Shown here: positions 1 to 9,655 of the stretch, piece after piece | Layout of the letters: each line of letters starts with the position of its first letter | Position numbering within the stretch: the stretch's first letter is position 1 | From: Sulfurospirillum cavolei | Lineage (GTDB): Bacteria > Campylobacterota > Campylobacteria > Campylobacterales > Sulfurospirillaceae | Direction: 5' to 3' | Assembly (NCBI RefSeq): GCF_001548055.1 | Contig: NZ_AP014724.1 | Coordinates: 992,001-1,056,000 of the forward strand | Length of the DNA: 64,000 nt | Translations under genes and position numbers: made by a program | The notes under the pieces: model-generated | The model's input: the letters and a program-made list of their open reading frames with translations, nothing else | Databases searched by the model: none | What the model was told of the DNA's origin: nothing

Positions 1-1940
1 AATCCCACAACCACCCAAGTTTCATCGAACCGTACCAAGGTGCAGCAACAGGTGTGGGTGGTATCTTAAGAGACGTTTTTACGATGGGTGCGCGCCCGGT
101 TGCAAATATGAACTCCCTTCGTTTTGGCAATGTTACCAATAACGATGACACGTCACGTCACCAACGTTTTCTTGTCCGTGGTGTCGTTGCGGGTATCGGT
201 GGATACGGTAATTGTATGGGTGTTCCAACCATCGGTGGGGAGACTTTCTTTGATGAGAGTTACAATGGAAACATTTTGGTCAATGCGTTCACACTCGGTC
301 TTGCAAAAAGCGATGAAATTTTTTATGGACGTGCTGAAGGCATCGGCAATCCTGTTGTCTATGTCGGCTCTAAAACCGGTCGTGATGGTCTGGGTGGTGC
401 TGTTATGGCAAGCGATAGCTTCACGGAAGCCAATAAAAGCCTTCGCCCAACGGTTCAAGTAGGCGATCCATTTGCGGAAAAACTGCTTTTAGAAGCATGT
501 TTAGAGCTCTTTAAAACAGACTACATCGTCGGTATCCAAGATATGGGAGCGGCTGGGCTTACTTCAAGTTCCTTCGAGATGGCAGGACGTAGTGGTAGCG
601 GCATGATCATGCACTTGGACAAAGTTCCAGCGCGCGAAGAGGGGATGCAACCCTTTGAATTTATGCTCTCCGAGTCGCAAGAGCGTATGCTCATCTGTGC
701 AAAAAAAGGGTATGAAGATAAAGTCGTTGAGATCTTTAGAAAATGGGATCTTAACGCTGAAATCATCGGTGAAGTAACAGCCACGGGCAATATGGAACTC
801 TTCTGGCATGGCGAGAGAGTGGCAAATATGCCAGTCCAACCCGTCAGTGAGCAAGCACCGATTTATGATAGACCTGTGAAAGAGCCTGCTTACCTTGCAA
901 GCATTCAAAATACAACGATCAATGATTTCGCAAAGATTGAGAACCAAAAAGCGTTTGATGCGCTTTTGAACTCCGTTGAAGTGTCTGATAAAACATGGAT
1001 TTTCAACCAATACGACTCAACCGTCCAAACCAATACGATCAAAGCACCGGGCAGCCTTGATGCGAGCGTGATTCGCATCAAAGAAAACGGTAAAGCCCTC
1101 TCCATGAGCAGTGACTGTAACCCACGTTACAACTACATCGACCCTAAAATGGGCGCGGCGGCGGCTGTGGCGGAGAGTGGACGAAACGTAGCGATGAGTG
1201 GCGCACGTCCTTTAGCGATTACAGACTGTCTAAACTACGGAAATCCTGAGAACCCCGAAGTCATGTGGCAATTTGCACAGGGCTGTTACGGCATCAAAGA
1301 GGCGTGCGCGAAACTGAACACGCCGGTTGTCAGTGGTAACGTATCGCTTTACAATGAAACCAATGGCGTTGGTGTTTTCCCAACGCCTGCGATTGTGATG
1401 GTTGGTCTAAATGACGATGCAAACAAAACGCTTCCATCCAGTTTCCAAAAAGAGGGCGCTTCGATTTACCTTATCGGTGAGACCAAAAGCGACTTTGGCG
1501 GTAGCTTATACATGAAAGAGTTGTACGGCAAAGTTGAGGGAACGCTTGCAGAGCTAGATTATGACAAAGAGTTGAAACTCTGGGAATTGGTCATCGAAGC
1601 GAATAAAAAAGGTTTCCTCAATGCGGCAAAAGATGTGAATGTGGGCGGTATTGCCATCGCACTGGCTAAGATGGTCGCTAAAAGCAAAAAAGGTGTTACA
1701 TGTAAGCTTACATGTAACGATGCACGAGATATTTTTGCAGAGAGTTTCTCCCGCGCACTCGTTGAAGTGAGTGATGAAGCAGGCTTTGAAGCCATGGCAA
1801 AAACCATCGGTTTAAATGTCGTTAAAATCGGAACCGTGGGTGGAAACATGTTTACATGTAACGATGTTTCAAAATCGGTCGAAGCGATTTGCGAGCGTTA
1901 CTTTAACCGTTTTGCCGAAGTGATCGAACAAGACATCTAA
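1..1940 (+). CDS. purL: Phosphoribosylformylglycinamidine synthase subunit PurL, 3' part
   Basis: Catalytic subunit of FGAM synthase: it converts FGAR to FGAM with ATP and ammonia supplied by PurQ, in cytosolic purine synthesis. The gene enters from the left; the first complete codon in frame is at position 3, reading [20 protein letters not shown], a conserved PurL core. Further hallmarks are the FTMGARP segment, a [11 protein letters not shown] motif and a [11 protein letters not shown] motif. About 646 residues are visible, fitting the small PurL type that needs separate PurS and PurQ, and both are encoded at 50.8-51.7 kb. Three exact copies of TTACATGTAA lie inside the coding region (1696, 1708, 1852). 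Its codon usage belongs to the ACC/ACA-rich class rather than the ACG/TCG-rich class of most of the window. Stop is TAA at 1938-1940. Confidence 0.97.
   Translation, partial: SHNHPSFIEPYQGAATGVGGILRDVFTMGARPVANMNSLRFGNVTNNDDTSRHQRFLVRGVVAGIGGYGNCMGVPTIGGETFFDESYNGNILVNAFTLGLAKSDEIFYGRAEGIGNPVVYVGSKTGRDGLGGAVMASDSFTEANKSLRPTVQVGDPFAEKLLLEACLELFKTDYIVGIQDMGAAGLTSSSFEMAGRSGSGMIMHLDKVPAREEGMQPFEFMLSESQERMLICAKKGYEDKVVEIFRKWDLNAEIIGEVTATGNMELFWHGERVANMPVQPVSEQAPIYDRPVKEPAYLASIQNTTINDFAKIENQKAFDALLNSVEVSDKTWIFNQYDSTVQTNTIKAPGSLDASVIRIKENGKALSMSSDCNPRYNYIDPKMGAAAAVAESGRNVAMSGARPLAITDCLNYGNPENPEVMWQFAQGCYGIKEACAKLNTPVVSGNVSLYNETNGVGVFPTPAIVMVGLNDDANKTLPSSFQKEGASIYLIGETKSDFGGSLYMKELYGKVEGTLAELDYDKELKLWELVIEANKKGFLNAAKDVNVGGIAIALAKMVAKSKKGVTCKLTCNDARDIFAESFSRALVEVSDEAGFEAMAKTIGLNVVKIGTVGGNMFTCNDVSKSVEAICERYFNRFAEVIEQDI
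1696..1717. repeat. Pair of TTACATGTAA palindromes
   Basis: Two exact copies of TTACATGTAA (1696-1705 and 1708-1717) are separated by GC, so the block is itself a perfect palindrome. It lies inside purL and encodes Thr-Cys-Lys-Leu-Thr-Cys-Asn. A third copy is at 1852-1861. Confidence 0.85.
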
Positions 1941-1947
1941 TCATTTG

Positions 1948-1971
1948 CAAGAGGTGTGAAAGCACCTCTTG
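1948..1971. terminator. Hairpin after purL
   Basis: Nine-base inverted repeat: CAAGAGGTG at 1948-1956, a six-base loop, and CACCTCTTG at 1963-1971, starting 8 bases after the purL stop. No T-run follows on either strand, so it is at best a weak terminator or a transcript-end stabiliser. Confidence 0.45.
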
Positions 1972-1984
1972 AAGATTTAATAGC

Positions 1985-2186
1985 TTATATAAACAATTCA
2001 GAGAATTTATTTTTTATGAACTCTTTTATATCTTGAGGCAACTTTGAAATATCTATAAATTCATACTTTTTTTCATTATTGCTATAAATATAAGATTTCA
2101 CTATAACATTATTGCTCACTAGAATTATACGAACAATATGCCTTTTAATTTTATCATTGTCATCTATTTAAATCTATTTCATACAT
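1985..2186 (-). pseudogene. Small frameshifted unknown gene
   Basis: On the minus strand a reading frame of about 58 codons ends at 1985 and translates to a protein-like lysine- and isoleucine-rich sequence ending KEFIKNKFSELFI. It has no start codon and runs up into a stop. An ATG at 2184-2186 opens another frame (MYEIDLN) that would join it if one base near 2162-2166 were removed. Together they give a protein of about 66 residues, starting 7 bases after the preceding lipoprotein stop. I do not recognise the family. It may be a decayed small gene or a sequencing error. The AT-rich composition differs from the neighbouring genes. Confidence 0.35.
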
Positions 2187-2192
2187 TTCTGT

Positions 2193-2957
2193 CTAAAACG
2201 TCCCATACGCTACAAAAAAGGCGATGTTCATACACTGCGGTTGTGCCGCGCCGCCTTTGGAAGGGCAGCGTTTCATATAGGTGTTAATCTTTTTGCCGTC
2301 TTTGTTGGTAAGCATTGGGTAGTTAAAGTTCATATAATCCAAAATATTTTTCCCGTTGGAGTGGTGAATAAACTCGACCGTACCGTCAGTATCGATGCGC
2401 GTAACGATGCCTACATGCGTAATATTTTCGATAACCGAAGCGGCGGGTTGCGGCTTGGGCGGATTTTTACCTTTGGTTTTGGTTTTAACCGCCGGTCTTC
2501 TCTCGGTATTTTCAAAGAAAACTAAATCGCCGAGGTTAGGTAACATGGTTTCAAAAGCATGTCCGCGTTTTGCCATAAGATTAAACATCGCACGTGATTT
2601 GCGCGCATTGTCAAAGTTTGCACTGAGCTCTTTTTCATTGTAATAAGGACGCCCCGTTTTTAAATTGACGAGATTGACAAAGCCGGAACAATCGCCTCCG
2701 TCGCGTTTGTTGAGATAGCTCATTGCCGTATTGACGATACTTTGACGCGTCGTCATCGGGGAAATAGGACGAAGCGAAAAGCTTTTTTCATCGCGTTGGA
2801 TATACAAATCTTCGCTCGGGATTTGCTCCAAGTAAAGTTGCGCCGTTTCAGGTGTCGGTTCGGGTTCGGCGACGTGTTTTTCGATTTGGGGCGAAGGTTG
2901 GGGCGTGCATCCCGCAAAGTAGAGTGTCGTAATACCTAAAATCAGCCATCGTTTCAT
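2193..2957 (-). CDS. NlpC/P60-type lipoprotein (paralogue 1)
   Basis: Predicted cell-wall peptidase anchored as a lipoprotein. The 254-residue protein starts with a short signal peptide ending in a lipobox, FAGC, with Cys17 as the lipidation site. A Pro/Glu-rich linker follows (about 20-45), then an NlpC/P60-like domain: RDGGDCSGF with nucleophile Cys90 and NITHVGIV with candidate catalytic His181. A Lys/Pro-rich insert lies at about 155-172. NlpC/P60 enzymes usually cut D-Glu/diaminopimelate bonds in muropeptides; substrate here is inferred. It overlaps the stop of its paralogue by 4 bases, so the two are co-transcribed, probably with the metallophosphoesterase and patB upstream. Confidence 0.8.
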   Translation of the reverse strand: MKRWLILGITTLYFAGCTPQPSPQIEKHVAEPEPTPETAQLYLEQIPSEDLYIQRDEKSFSLRPISPMTTRQSIVNTAMSYLNKRDGGDCSGFVNLVNLKTGRPYYNEKELSANFDNARKSRAMFNLMAKRGHAFETMLPNLGDLVFFENTERRPAVKTKTKGKNPPKPQPAASVIENITHVGIVTRIDTDGTVEFIHHSNGKNILDYMNFNYPMLTNKDGKKINTYMKRCPSKGGAAQPQCMNIAFFVAYGTF

Positions 2958-3580
2958 TGAATTTTCCCGTAAGCACTAAAATATTCCGGTGCCAAGCATT
3001 TGTTTTGGCTGTTTTTTGCCGCGCATTTTTCCATATACGAATTGACGACTTTATGCTCGTATAACGATGCATCGGGATATTTTAAGTTCATTTGTCCTAT
3101 CAAGTTTTTTCCTTTGGTATGGTGGATAAAGTAGACGGTTTCATCGGCGTCGATACGCGTGATGATACCGATATGCGTGATGTTGTCGGCACTTTTTGCT
3201 TTGGCGTAGGCTTTAACGGTATTGGCGAAAAAGACCAGATCGCCTACTTTTGGGTTTTCATAATAGAGCCTGTTGCGGTCGGCTAAGTAGTTGTAAATCG
3301 CAAGCGATTTGCGTGAATCTTCATAATAATCGTTTAAAGCTTGCGTTTGAAAGAAAGGCTCGTTGCTCTCTTTATTGACGAGCGTGACAAATCCGGAACA
3401 ATCTCCTCCGTCTTGTCGGTTCTTGTGTTTCATCGCATTGGCAACGATATGGGCTCGAAGTTCTTTTTTTTCGTCTTCGACTTTTTGCGGAAGTTCTGGG
3501 GCATTTTGTGAGAGTTCTTTTTGAGCGCATCCCGTGAGTAAAAGTACGGCTATGCTAAAGCTTATCCATAGTTTCGTCAT
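2954..3580 (-). CDS. NlpC/P60-type lipoprotein (paralogue 2)
   Basis: A 208-residue lipoprotein related to the gene that follows it. The start at 3580 is chosen because AAGGAAA precedes it and it places a signal peptide with lipobox LTGC (Cys18) at the N-terminus; the open frame extends further upstream without such support. The NlpC/P60 core has RQDGGDCSGF with nucleophile Cys61 and DNITHIGII with His136. The conserved block FIHH-KGKNL near the C-terminus is shared with the paralogue, so the pair arose by tandem duplication. Likely a periplasmic or outer-membrane peptidoglycan endopeptidase; which bond it cuts cannot be read from sequence. Confidence 0.8.
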   Translation of the reverse strand: MTKLWISFSIAVLLLTGCAQKELSQNAPELPQKVEDEKKELRAHIVANAMKHKNRQDGGDCSGFVTLVNKESNEPFFQTQALNDYYEDSRKSLAIYNYLADRNRLYYENPKVGDLVFFANTVKAYAKAKSADNITHIGIITRIDADETVYFIHHTKGKNLIGQMNLKYPDASLYEHKVVNSYMEKCAAKNSQNKCLAPEYFSAYGKIQ

Positions 3581-3621
3581 ACGTTTCCTTAAAAAAATTG
3601 AAAAATAGTACCGACTTTTTC

Positions 3622-4497
3622 CTAAAATTTCGGCACTAAAATCGTTCGCTCCAACGAAGGAAGCCATTGATGCGCCTGATGATCGTACGTTTTTATGCGC
3701 ACCAAATCCTTTTCCAAAAAGAGTGAATTGCTCCAGATCGTCTCTTTGTTCATATCGCTGTTATGAATGTTGGTGACCTGCTCATAACGGTTGATGAAAG
3801 AGGCGAAACTAGGCTCTTTCGCAGAGGTATGTGTATGCCCACTCACCCATAAAAAAAGTTGCGGGTTTTGAACGATGAGTCGGTGTATTGCTTCTTTAGG
3901 CTGGGCGACAAAGTTGGGTGTGTTGGCCCAACGGTTGTAATTCTCAAGCGTGTGATCGAGCGGGGCATGAAAAAAGACGATCGTTGGCATCTTGGGATGG
4001 GTTGAGAGTTCATTTTCAAACCAATCCAACTGCTCCATCGCAAGCTGAGCAAGATGCTCTGGATTATCCGCGGAGAGAAAGATCAGCAGGTAAGACTCTT
4101 TCTCCACACTGTAATAGAGCTTTGGAAGATGAAAAAGGCTTTGAAAACGTCTTAGTTTTTCATCTTGGATCTCACGGGGAGCGTGTTGTAATTTACCATT
4201 GCCATCCAAATCATCGGCGTAGATAAAGTCGTGATTGCCCGTGATGACGTAAAGCGGTTTGTGAAGTTTTGAAAAATACTCTTTCACCAACGCATACTCT
4301 TCCTTTGTTCCTGTGATCGAGCAAAGATCACCCATCGCAACGACGCTATCGACATCGCTCCATTGGTTGATCTGCTCTAAGACCTGCTCTTTGGCTTCAA
4401 GGTGTTTCCCTGGAATATGCGGATCGCCCAAAACGACGATATGCGTGTTTGCGTAAAGGCTAAAAGCGAAACAAAGACCTAAAAAATACCGAATCAC
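3622..4497 (-). CDS. Exported calcineurin-like metallophosphoesterase
   Basis: A 291-residue protein with an N-terminal signal peptide (about 1-16, ending SLYA) followed by a calcineurin-type phosphoesterase fold. The metal-binding blocks are in order: GDPH (Asp25, His27), MGDLC (Asp57), GNHD (Asn88-His89-Asp90), FFHAPLDH, and GHTHT near residue 215. These bind a dinuclear metal centre and hydrolyse phosphoester bonds; the substrate is not predictable. The signal peptide places it in the periplasm. Its start overlaps the end of patB by 4 bases, indicating co-transcription with the C-S lyase. Confidence 0.82.
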   Translation of the reverse strand: MIRYFLGLCFAFSLYANTHIVVLGDPHIPGKHLEAKEQVLEQINQWSDVDSVVAMGDLCSITGTKEEYALVKEYFSKLHKPLYVITGNHDFIYADDLDGNGKLQHAPREIQDEKLRRFQSLFHLPKLYYSVEKESYLLIFLSADNPEHLAQLAMEQLDWFENELSTHPKMPTIVFFHAPLDHTLENYNRWANTPNFVAQPKEAIHRLIVQNPQLFLWVSGHTHTSAKEPSFASFINRYEQVTNIHNSDMNKETIWSNSLFLEKDLVRIKTYDHQAHQWLPSLERTILVPKF

Positions 4498-5627
4498 AGG
4501 CTATCCACCGCTTTTTGCATGCGCTCTAAGATGGCTTTCAAAACAGTTCGTTGTGTTCCAAAGTTAAGGCGCACATACTGCGCATTGCCAAATGGTCCGC
4601 CATCGCTGAGTCCCACACCGTGTTGTAAGAAAAATTCGTACGGACTCTTTACATGTAAAGCTGTTGCATCGATCCACGCGAGAAAGGTCGCTTCTTGGTC
4701 TAAGAGTTTCAGTTTGGGATTGCGGTTTACAAAGGCTTGCACCAAGGCGAGGTTTTCAGCCAAATAGGTGCGAAGTTCCCCTAGCCATGCATCGCCTCCA
4801 AGGTATGCGGCTTTGAGTGCTGTAATGCCCAAAAGGTTGATGCCGCCGACCATACTGCCCATCGTCTTTTTGAAACGCTTGCGAAGTTCCACATCGGGGA
4901 TCACCGCAAACGAGGCTTGAAGTCCTGCGATGTTAAAGGTTTTGCTCGGAGCCATCAGGGTAATGCTTCGCTTAGCAAGCGCTTCACTGAGTGAGGCAAT
5001 CGGAATGTGTTTGGTGCTCTGGTTTAAAAGCAGATCGGCATGAATTTCATCAGAACAGATGGTAAGATCGTGTTTGAGACAAAAGGCTCCAAGCTGTTCT
5101 AACTCCTTACATGTAAAGACAGTTCCTGCCGGATTGTAAGGATTGCAGAGCATAAAGAGTTTACATGTAGGGTTGATTTTTTCTTCCATCGCTTCAAAAT
5201 CCAGCGTCCAACGGTTGTTTTCCTCTTTCATCGCAATCGCTATGACTTCTTTGTTCGCATGCATGGGTGCTTTGATGAAATGCGGGTAAATCGGCGTGGT
5301 TGTCATCACGCTCTCTCCCTCAACGCTTAAACATGCGACGTTCATACTGCTGACCACGCCGTGCGTAAAGACCAACCACTCTTTTTGAATCTCCCAGTTG
5401 TAGTGACGTTTTAAAAACGAAAGAATCGCACCGTATGTCTCTTCATCAATGTCGGTGTAGCCAAAAACGCCCTCAGCGACTCTTCTTTGCAACGCTTCGA
5501 TCACGCATGGAGGCGATTTAAAATCCATATCGGCGACCCACGCAGGAATGACATCAGCTCCTTTATATTTGTTCCATTTTTCACACGGAGTCTTGGTTCT
5601 ATCAACGATTTCATCGAAATTAAACAT
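4494..5627 (-). CDS. patB: PatB/MalY-type PLP-dependent C-S beta-lyase
   Basis: A 377-residue fold-type I PLP enzyme of the MalY/PatB subgroup. The N-terminus FDEIVDRTKTPCEKW and the following VIPAWVADMDF are typical of this subgroup. Other hallmarks are CNPYNPAG, CSDEIHADL, and SKTFNIAG with the PLP lysine near residue 228. Members cleave C-S bonds in cystathionine or cysteine, giving pyruvate, ammonia and a thiol; the real substrate is unknown. First gene of a minus-strand unit with the metallophosphoesterase and the two NlpC/P60 lipoproteins. Contains two exact TTACATGTAA copies (4649, 5106) and belongs to the ACC/ACA-type codon class. Confidence 0.88.
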   Translation of the reverse strand: MFNFDEIVDRTKTPCEKWNKYKGADVIPAWVADMDFKSPPCVIEALQRRVAEGVFGYTDIDEETYGAILSFLKRHYNWEIQKEWLVFTHGVVSSMNVACLSVEGESVMTTTPIYPHFIKAPMHANKEVIAIAMKEENNRWTLDFEAMEEKINPTCKLFMLCNPYNPAGTVFTCKELEQLGAFCLKHDLTICSDEIHADLLLNQSTKHIPIASLSEALAKRSITLMAPSKTFNIAGLQASFAVIPDVELRKRFKKTMGSMVGGINLLGITALKAAYLGGDAWLGELRTYLAENLALVQAFVNRNPKLKLLDQEATFLAWIDATALHVKSPYEFFLQHGVGLSDGGPFGNAQYVRLNFGTQRTVLKAILERMQKAVDSL

Positions 5628-5703
5628 AGAAAGTGTCCTTTTCTTTAATGAAAAAATTGTAGCATATTTGCCTCAATTTCGTTTGACATGTAAAGGTAAA
5701 AAA

Positions 5704-6459
5704 ATGACCTATTTGATTGTTCTTGCCGTGATCGTCCTTTTTTATTTTTTAACGAAAAATTACAATGCGGACGATTATGCGCAAAAAATTCATGTGAATG
5801 AGAAACAGACGCTTAAAGGCGATCTTCGCGAGCATGAAGCGGGGCTTTTGGTCGCACTCATGGCAAAAGTGGCGAAAGCCGACGGCAAAGTCAACGAGCT
5901 GGAGGCGGAGCTTTTAAGTTTGACGTTTAGCGACATCGCACGCGTGTTTGAAGAGAGCGAGCGCGTACGTGAAGAGCTCAAAGCAATTTATCAAACCGAA
6001 ATGCAGACGTTTGACAATACGCTCGTTATTTCGAAAAAATACCTCAAACTCACGCAAAACGACTACGCAAAGCGTCTGAAAGTGATGGAGTATTTGCTCA
6101 ATCTTGCCTTTATCGACGGAGAATTTTCGCAAACAGAGCGGATGATTAACGAAGATATTTCCGACGCGTTAGAGATTCGACGGGCTGATTTTGAGCGTAT
6201 GATTGAGCAATTTAAAACATTTTATACGCATAAAGCCGAACAAAAGCGTTATGGAATACAAAATGCCTATGACGTTTTAGGCGTAAGTCCGCAAGACGAT
6301 ATGGAAAGCATCAAGAAAAAATACCGCGCTTTGGTCAAAGAATACCACCCCGATATTTTGATGGGACAAGGCAAAGATCAAAGTATGATCGATGCGGCGA
6401 CGGCAAAGTTACAAGAGATCAACGAAGCCTATGAAACGATTAAAAAGGAAAAAAGCTAA
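5704..6459 (+). CDS. Membrane-anchored TerB/DnaJ-domain protein (DjlA-like)
   Basis: A 251-residue co-chaperone-like protein. Start at 5704 is preferred because it begins with a clean transmembrane helix (MTYLIVLAVIVLFYFL) and follows GGTAAAAAA; the open frame further upstream is not protein-like and overlaps patB. A TerB-like helical domain spans about 45-165, with an acidic GEFSQTE segment. The J domain covers about 190-251 and has the HPD triad in KEYHPDIL, which stimulates DnaK ATPase. This is the DjlA architecture: membrane anchor, TerB, C-terminal J. It shares one base with the next gene (TAATG), so the two are translationally coupled. Confidence 0.85.
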   Translation: MTYLIVLAVIVLFYFLTKNYNADDYAQKIHVNEKQTLKGDLREHEAGLLVALMAKVAKADGKVNELEAELLSLTFSDIARVFEESERVREELKAIYQTEMQTFDNTLVISKKYLKLTQNDYAKRLKVMEYLLNLAFIDGEFSQTERMINEDISDALEIRRADFERMIEQFKTFYTHKAEQKRYGIQNAYDVLGVSPQDDMESIKKKYRALVKEYHPDILMGQGKDQSMIDAATAKLQEINEAYETIKKEKS

Positions 6460-6947
6460 TGCTCTCTACCCCGTTTGAAAAACACACGCTTTCGATGTCA
6501 GTTTTAATGACGCCCGATAAGGCAAATTTCTCCGGTAATGTACACGGCGGCGATCTTTTGAAGCTACTCGATCAAGTCGCCTATGCGTGCGCATCGCGTT
6601 ATTGCGGCACGTACGTCGTGACGATGTCGGTCGATCAAGTCATTTTCAAACAAGCCATTCCGGTAGGAACGCTCGTAACATTTTTAGCCAGCGTGAATTT
6701 TACGGGTAAAACCTCGATGGAAGTGGGCATCAAAGTCATTGCTGAAAATATCCAACAAGGAATCGCGACGCATACGAACAGTTGTTTTTTTACGATGGTC
6801 GCGGTCGATGACAAAGGACGTCCGACACCCGTGCCGCCTCTGATTCCCGAAACCGACGTGCAAAAAAGACGTTTTCACGACGCGAGACGCCGCCGAGACA
6901 TCAGGCTTCACGGCTACAACGAAATCACGCCGCTCCATCACGAATAA
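6459..6947 (+). CDS. Acyl-CoA thioesterase, hotdog fold (YciA/ACOT-like)
   Basis: A 162-residue single hotdog-domain protein. The motif NVHGGDLLKLLDQVAY is the signature of the YciA/BACH acyl-CoA thioesterase group, with Asp in HGGDLL as a usual active-site residue; VDQVIFKQAIPVGTLV is the second conserved strand pair. The C-terminus (about 145-162) is Arg-rich. These enzymes hydrolyse acyl-CoA to free acid and CoA in the cytosol. Its start overlaps the stop of the DjlA-like gene. It is convergent with the DsbA-like gene, whose stop lies 3 bases away. Confidence 0.85.
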   Translation: MLSTPFEKHTLSMSVLMTPDKANFSGNVHGGDLLKLLDQVAYACASRYCGTYVVTMSVDQVIFKQAIPVGTLVTFLASVNFTGKTSMEVGIKVIAENIQQGIATHTNSCFFTMVAVDDKGRPTPVPPLIPETDVQKRRFHDARRRRDIRLHGYNEITPLHHE

Positions 6948-6950
6948 GCT

Positions 6951-7580
6951 CTAGAGTTCCGAGTCGATTAAGGCTTGAAGCTCTATTTTTCCGAATTTTA
7001 CGAGCGGCTTAGCGTTGACGAAAAACTCGGGCGTCGCTCTTACGCCGAGGGTTTTGGTATCGGCGATGTCTTGCTTGATGATCGCGTCGATTTCAGGCTT
7101 TTTCATATCGTTTTTCAGTTGTTCGACGTCGATTCCCGCTTCGGGTAAAAAACTCCAAATCAGACCGATATTGGGCGTGCCGGTATGACTTGCCCATTTG
7201 TCTTGGTACTTATAGATGACTTCCAAAGCTTCAAGGTATTTGTTTTGCAAACGTGCCGCTTCGATCATCGCAACCACGTAATAAGAGTCCGTGTGAAAAG
7301 GCGCATAACGTAAAACGAGTTTGAGTTTGTCGGGATGTTGTTTGAGAATGTTTTTAACAAAAGGGTAAAAACTTTTGCATGTCTCACACGCTGGGTCGAA
7401 AAACTCGACGATCGTCGTTTTGGCATCGGGATTTCCGAGAACAAAGGCAGTTGGACGAACGAGTGCGGATTGTTTGTCGCTTGAGACGTTTACATTGCTT
7501 TTTTGATAAAGGTAGCTTCCGCCGAAATAAAAAGCGACAAAAAGCAATAAACTGGAAGCAATGAGGAGTTGTTTATTCAT
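6951..7580 (-). CDS. DsbA-family thiol:disulfide oxidoreductase (BdbD-like)
   Basis: A 209-residue periplasmic thioredoxin-fold protein. An N-terminal helix (about 5-25) is a signal anchor. The active site is Cys65-Glu-Thr-Cys68 in FFDPACETC, and the cis-proline loop is VRATPEFFVN. Between them lies the helical insert typical of DsbA/BdbD. It probably oxidises cysteines in exported proteins and is re-oxidised by the membrane protein encoded immediately upstream, with which it overlaps by 4 bases. The CETC dipeptide differs from the CPHC of E. coli DsbA, so redox potential may differ. Confidence 0.85.
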   Translation of the reverse strand: MNKQLLIASSLLLFVAFYFGGSYLYQKSNVNVSSDKQSALVRPTAFVLGNPDAKTTIVEFFDPACETCKSFYPFVKNILKQHPDKLKLVLRYAPFHTDSYYVVAMIEAARLQNKYLEALEVIYKYQDKWASHTGTPNIGLIWSFLPEAGIDVEQLKNDMKKPEIDAIIKQDIADTKTLGVRATPEFFVNAKPLVKFGKIELQALIDSEL

Positions 7581-8011
7581 CGTGAAACCTTTTGAAAAAA
7601 ATAGAGGAGTGCGGCAAGAAGGCTAAACGCAAAGAGCGAAAGCCCTTGAATCGTGATAAATCCGAACCAGTGAATATAATCGCTCGTGCAAGAAACGCCT
7701 TGCGTGCACGGTGCAAGTTTTTCAGGGACGATACCGTAATAGAGCAAATTATGGTAGAGCGCAAAAAAGAGACCTACGGCGACAAGCGGCAAAGAGTAGC
7801 GAAAAACCGTACGATCGTTGGAAAAAATTCCGACGATAAAAATAAGCGTAAGCGGGTACATACAAATACGTTGATACCAACATAAAACGCACGGCGGAAA
7901 GAGCATTATTTCGCTAAAAAATAAGCTTCCAAGCGTTGATATCATCGTGACTACCCATGCTAAAAAAAGGATGAGCCATGCTTTTTGTGACGATTTTTGT
8001 GTTTGATTCAT
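7577..8011 (-). CDS. DsbB-family quinone-linked disulfide oxidoreductase (BdbC-like)
   Basis: A 144-residue, four-helix membrane protein. The first periplasmic cysteine pair is Cys41-Val-Leu-Cys44 in CVLCWYQRICMYP, the DsbB/BdbC signature. The second pair is Cys102 and Cys108 in PCTQGVSC, a CX5C spacing as in BdbC. It should pass electrons from the DsbA-like partner to quinone. The gene order DsbB-like then DsbA-like with a 4-base overlap is a typical functional pair. The upstream region is shared with divergent purH. Confidence 0.88.
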   Translation of the reverse strand: MNQTQKSSQKAWLILFLAWVVTMISTLGSLFFSEIMLFPPCVLCWYQRICMYPLTLIFIVGIFSNDRTVFRYSLPLVAVGLFFALYHNLLYYGIVPEKLAPCTQGVSCTSDYIHWFGFITIQGLSLFAFSLLAALLYFFQKVSR

Positions 8012-8115
8012 TCTTTTTCCTGAAAAATTGGCGTATTGTATTTAATCGATCCTAAAACGAAGCTATTGTAAAATAAAAACATCAATAAATTATTAACATG
8101 TCAAAAAGGACGAGT

Positions 8116-9648
8116 GTGAGAGCGTTAATCAGTGTGAGCGATAAAACGGGAGTTGTAGAGTTTGCCAAGAATTTGGCGGCATTGGATTTTGAGATTATCT
8201 CAACGGGCGGAACGTATAAGCTGTTAAAAGAAGAGGGCGTCAAGGCACTTGAAATTTCCGAAGTGACCAAGTTTCCCGAAATGTTCGACGGGCGCGTTAA
8301 AACGCTCAATCCGATGATTCACGGAGGCATCTTGCACCGCAGGGATTTACCTTTACATGTCAAAGTCGCCAAAGAGCACGGCATCGAAGGTATCGACTTG
8401 GTCTGCGTCAATCTTTACCCGTTTAAAGAGACCATCTCCAAAACGGACGATTTTGATGAAATTATCGAAAATATCGACATCGGCGGTCCGGCGATGGTAC
8501 GAAGTGCGGCAAAAAATTTTAACGACGTTATGATCGTTACCGACGTGCTCGATTACGACGGCGTCATCGAAGCGATTCGTGAAAAAACCAATACGCTTGA
8601 ATTTCGACGCGCGTTAATGATCAAAGCGTTCGAGCATACCGCGGCGTACGATAGCATGATCGCCAACTACATGAACAAACGCTTTAACGGAGGTTTCGGT
8701 GAAAAGCAGTTTATCGTCGGAACGAAAGCCTTCGATACGCGTTACGGCGAAAACCCGCACCAAAAAGGGGCACTGTACGAGTTTGACTACTTCTTTACGA
8801 ACAACTTTAAAACACTCAAAGGCGAAGCCAGCTTTAACAATATGACGGACATCAACGGCGCGGTCAAAATTGCCGCGTCTTTCGGCGATCTTCCGGCGGT
8901 GTGTATCATCAAACACGCCAATCCGTGCGGTTTTGCCATCGGCGACAATGTGTTCGAGAGCTACGTGAAAGCCTTAAAATGCGATCCTGTTTCGGCTTAC
9001 GGCGGCGTCGTGGCGATCAACGGAACGCTCGATCGTGCCTTGGCGGAAAAAATCAACGAGATTTTCGTCGAAGTTATCATCGCGGCTAACGTCGATGAAG
9101 ATGCGTTGCATGTCTTTGACACCAAAAAACGTATCAAAATCTTTACGCAAGAGAGCAAATACTTGGTGCTCAGCGAAGACGCTTACGATTTTAAACATGT
9201 CGATGGCGGATTTGTTTTCCAAGAGAGCGACGCGGTCAAAGACGAAGAGATCGCTAACGCTAAATGCCTTAGCCAAAGAACGGCGACGACGCAAGAGTTG
9301 AGCGATCTTGAAATCGCCTACAAAGTAGCGGCACTGACCAAATCCAACTGCATTGTTTACGTGAAAGACGCGATGATGGTCGCCATCGGCATGGGAATGA
9401 CGAGTCGCGTAGATGCGGCGAAAGCGGCACTTCGAAAAGCTGAGGAGATGGGCATCGACGTGAGCGGTGCGGCTCTTGCGAGCGAAGCGTTTTTCCCGTT
9501 TCGCGACTCTATCGACGCAGCGGCAGCTGCGGGCGTAAAAGCCATTATCGAGCCGGGCGGCAGTATCCGCGACGACGAAGTCGTCAAAGCCGCCGACGAA
9601 TACGGCATCGCACTCTACTTTACGGGCGTACGCCACTTCTTGCATTAA
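8116..9648 (+). CDS. purH: Bifunctional AICAR formyltransferase/IMP cyclohydrolase
   Basis: A 510-residue enzyme catalysing the last two steps of IMP synthesis. The N-terminal MGS-like cyclohydrolase domain (about 1-190) has [10 protein letters not shown] and [11 protein letters not shown]. The C-terminal transformylase domain has [23 protein letters not shown], and the FPFRDSID and EPGGSIRD motifs. The start is set at GTG 8116, because AAAAGGA lies 5 bases upstream and the protein then begins with [11 protein letters not shown] as is usual; the ATG at 8098 has no ribosome-binding site. A TAAAAT box at 8069-8074 may be the -10 element. Strongly ACG/TCG-rich codon usage. A clear terminator follows. 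Confidence 0.96.
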   Translation: MRALISVSDKTGVVEFAKNLAALDFEIISTGGTYKLLKEEGVKALEISEVTKFPEMFDGRVKTLNPMIHGGILHRRDLPLHVKVAKEHGIEGIDLVCVNLYPFKETISKTDDFDEIIENIDIGGPAMVRSAAKNFNDVMIVTDVLDYDGVIEAIREKTNTLEFRRALMIKAFEHTAAYDSMIANYMNKRFNGGFGEKQFIVGTKAFDTRYGENPHQKGALYEFDYFFTNNFKTLKGEASFNNMTDINGAVKIAASFGDLPAVCIIKHANPCGFAIGDNVFESYVKALKCDPVSAYGGVVAINGTLDRALAEKINEIFVEVIIAANVDEDALHVFDTKKRIKIFTQESKYLVLSEDAYDFKHVDGGFVFQESDAVKDEEIANAKCLSQRTATTQELSDLEIAYKVAALTKSNCIVYVKDAMMVAIGMGMTSRVDAAKAALRKAEEMGIDVSGAALASEAFFPFRDSIDAAAAAGVKAIIEPGGSIRDDEVVKAADEYGIALYFTGVRHFLH

Positions 9649-9655
9649 ACGATCA

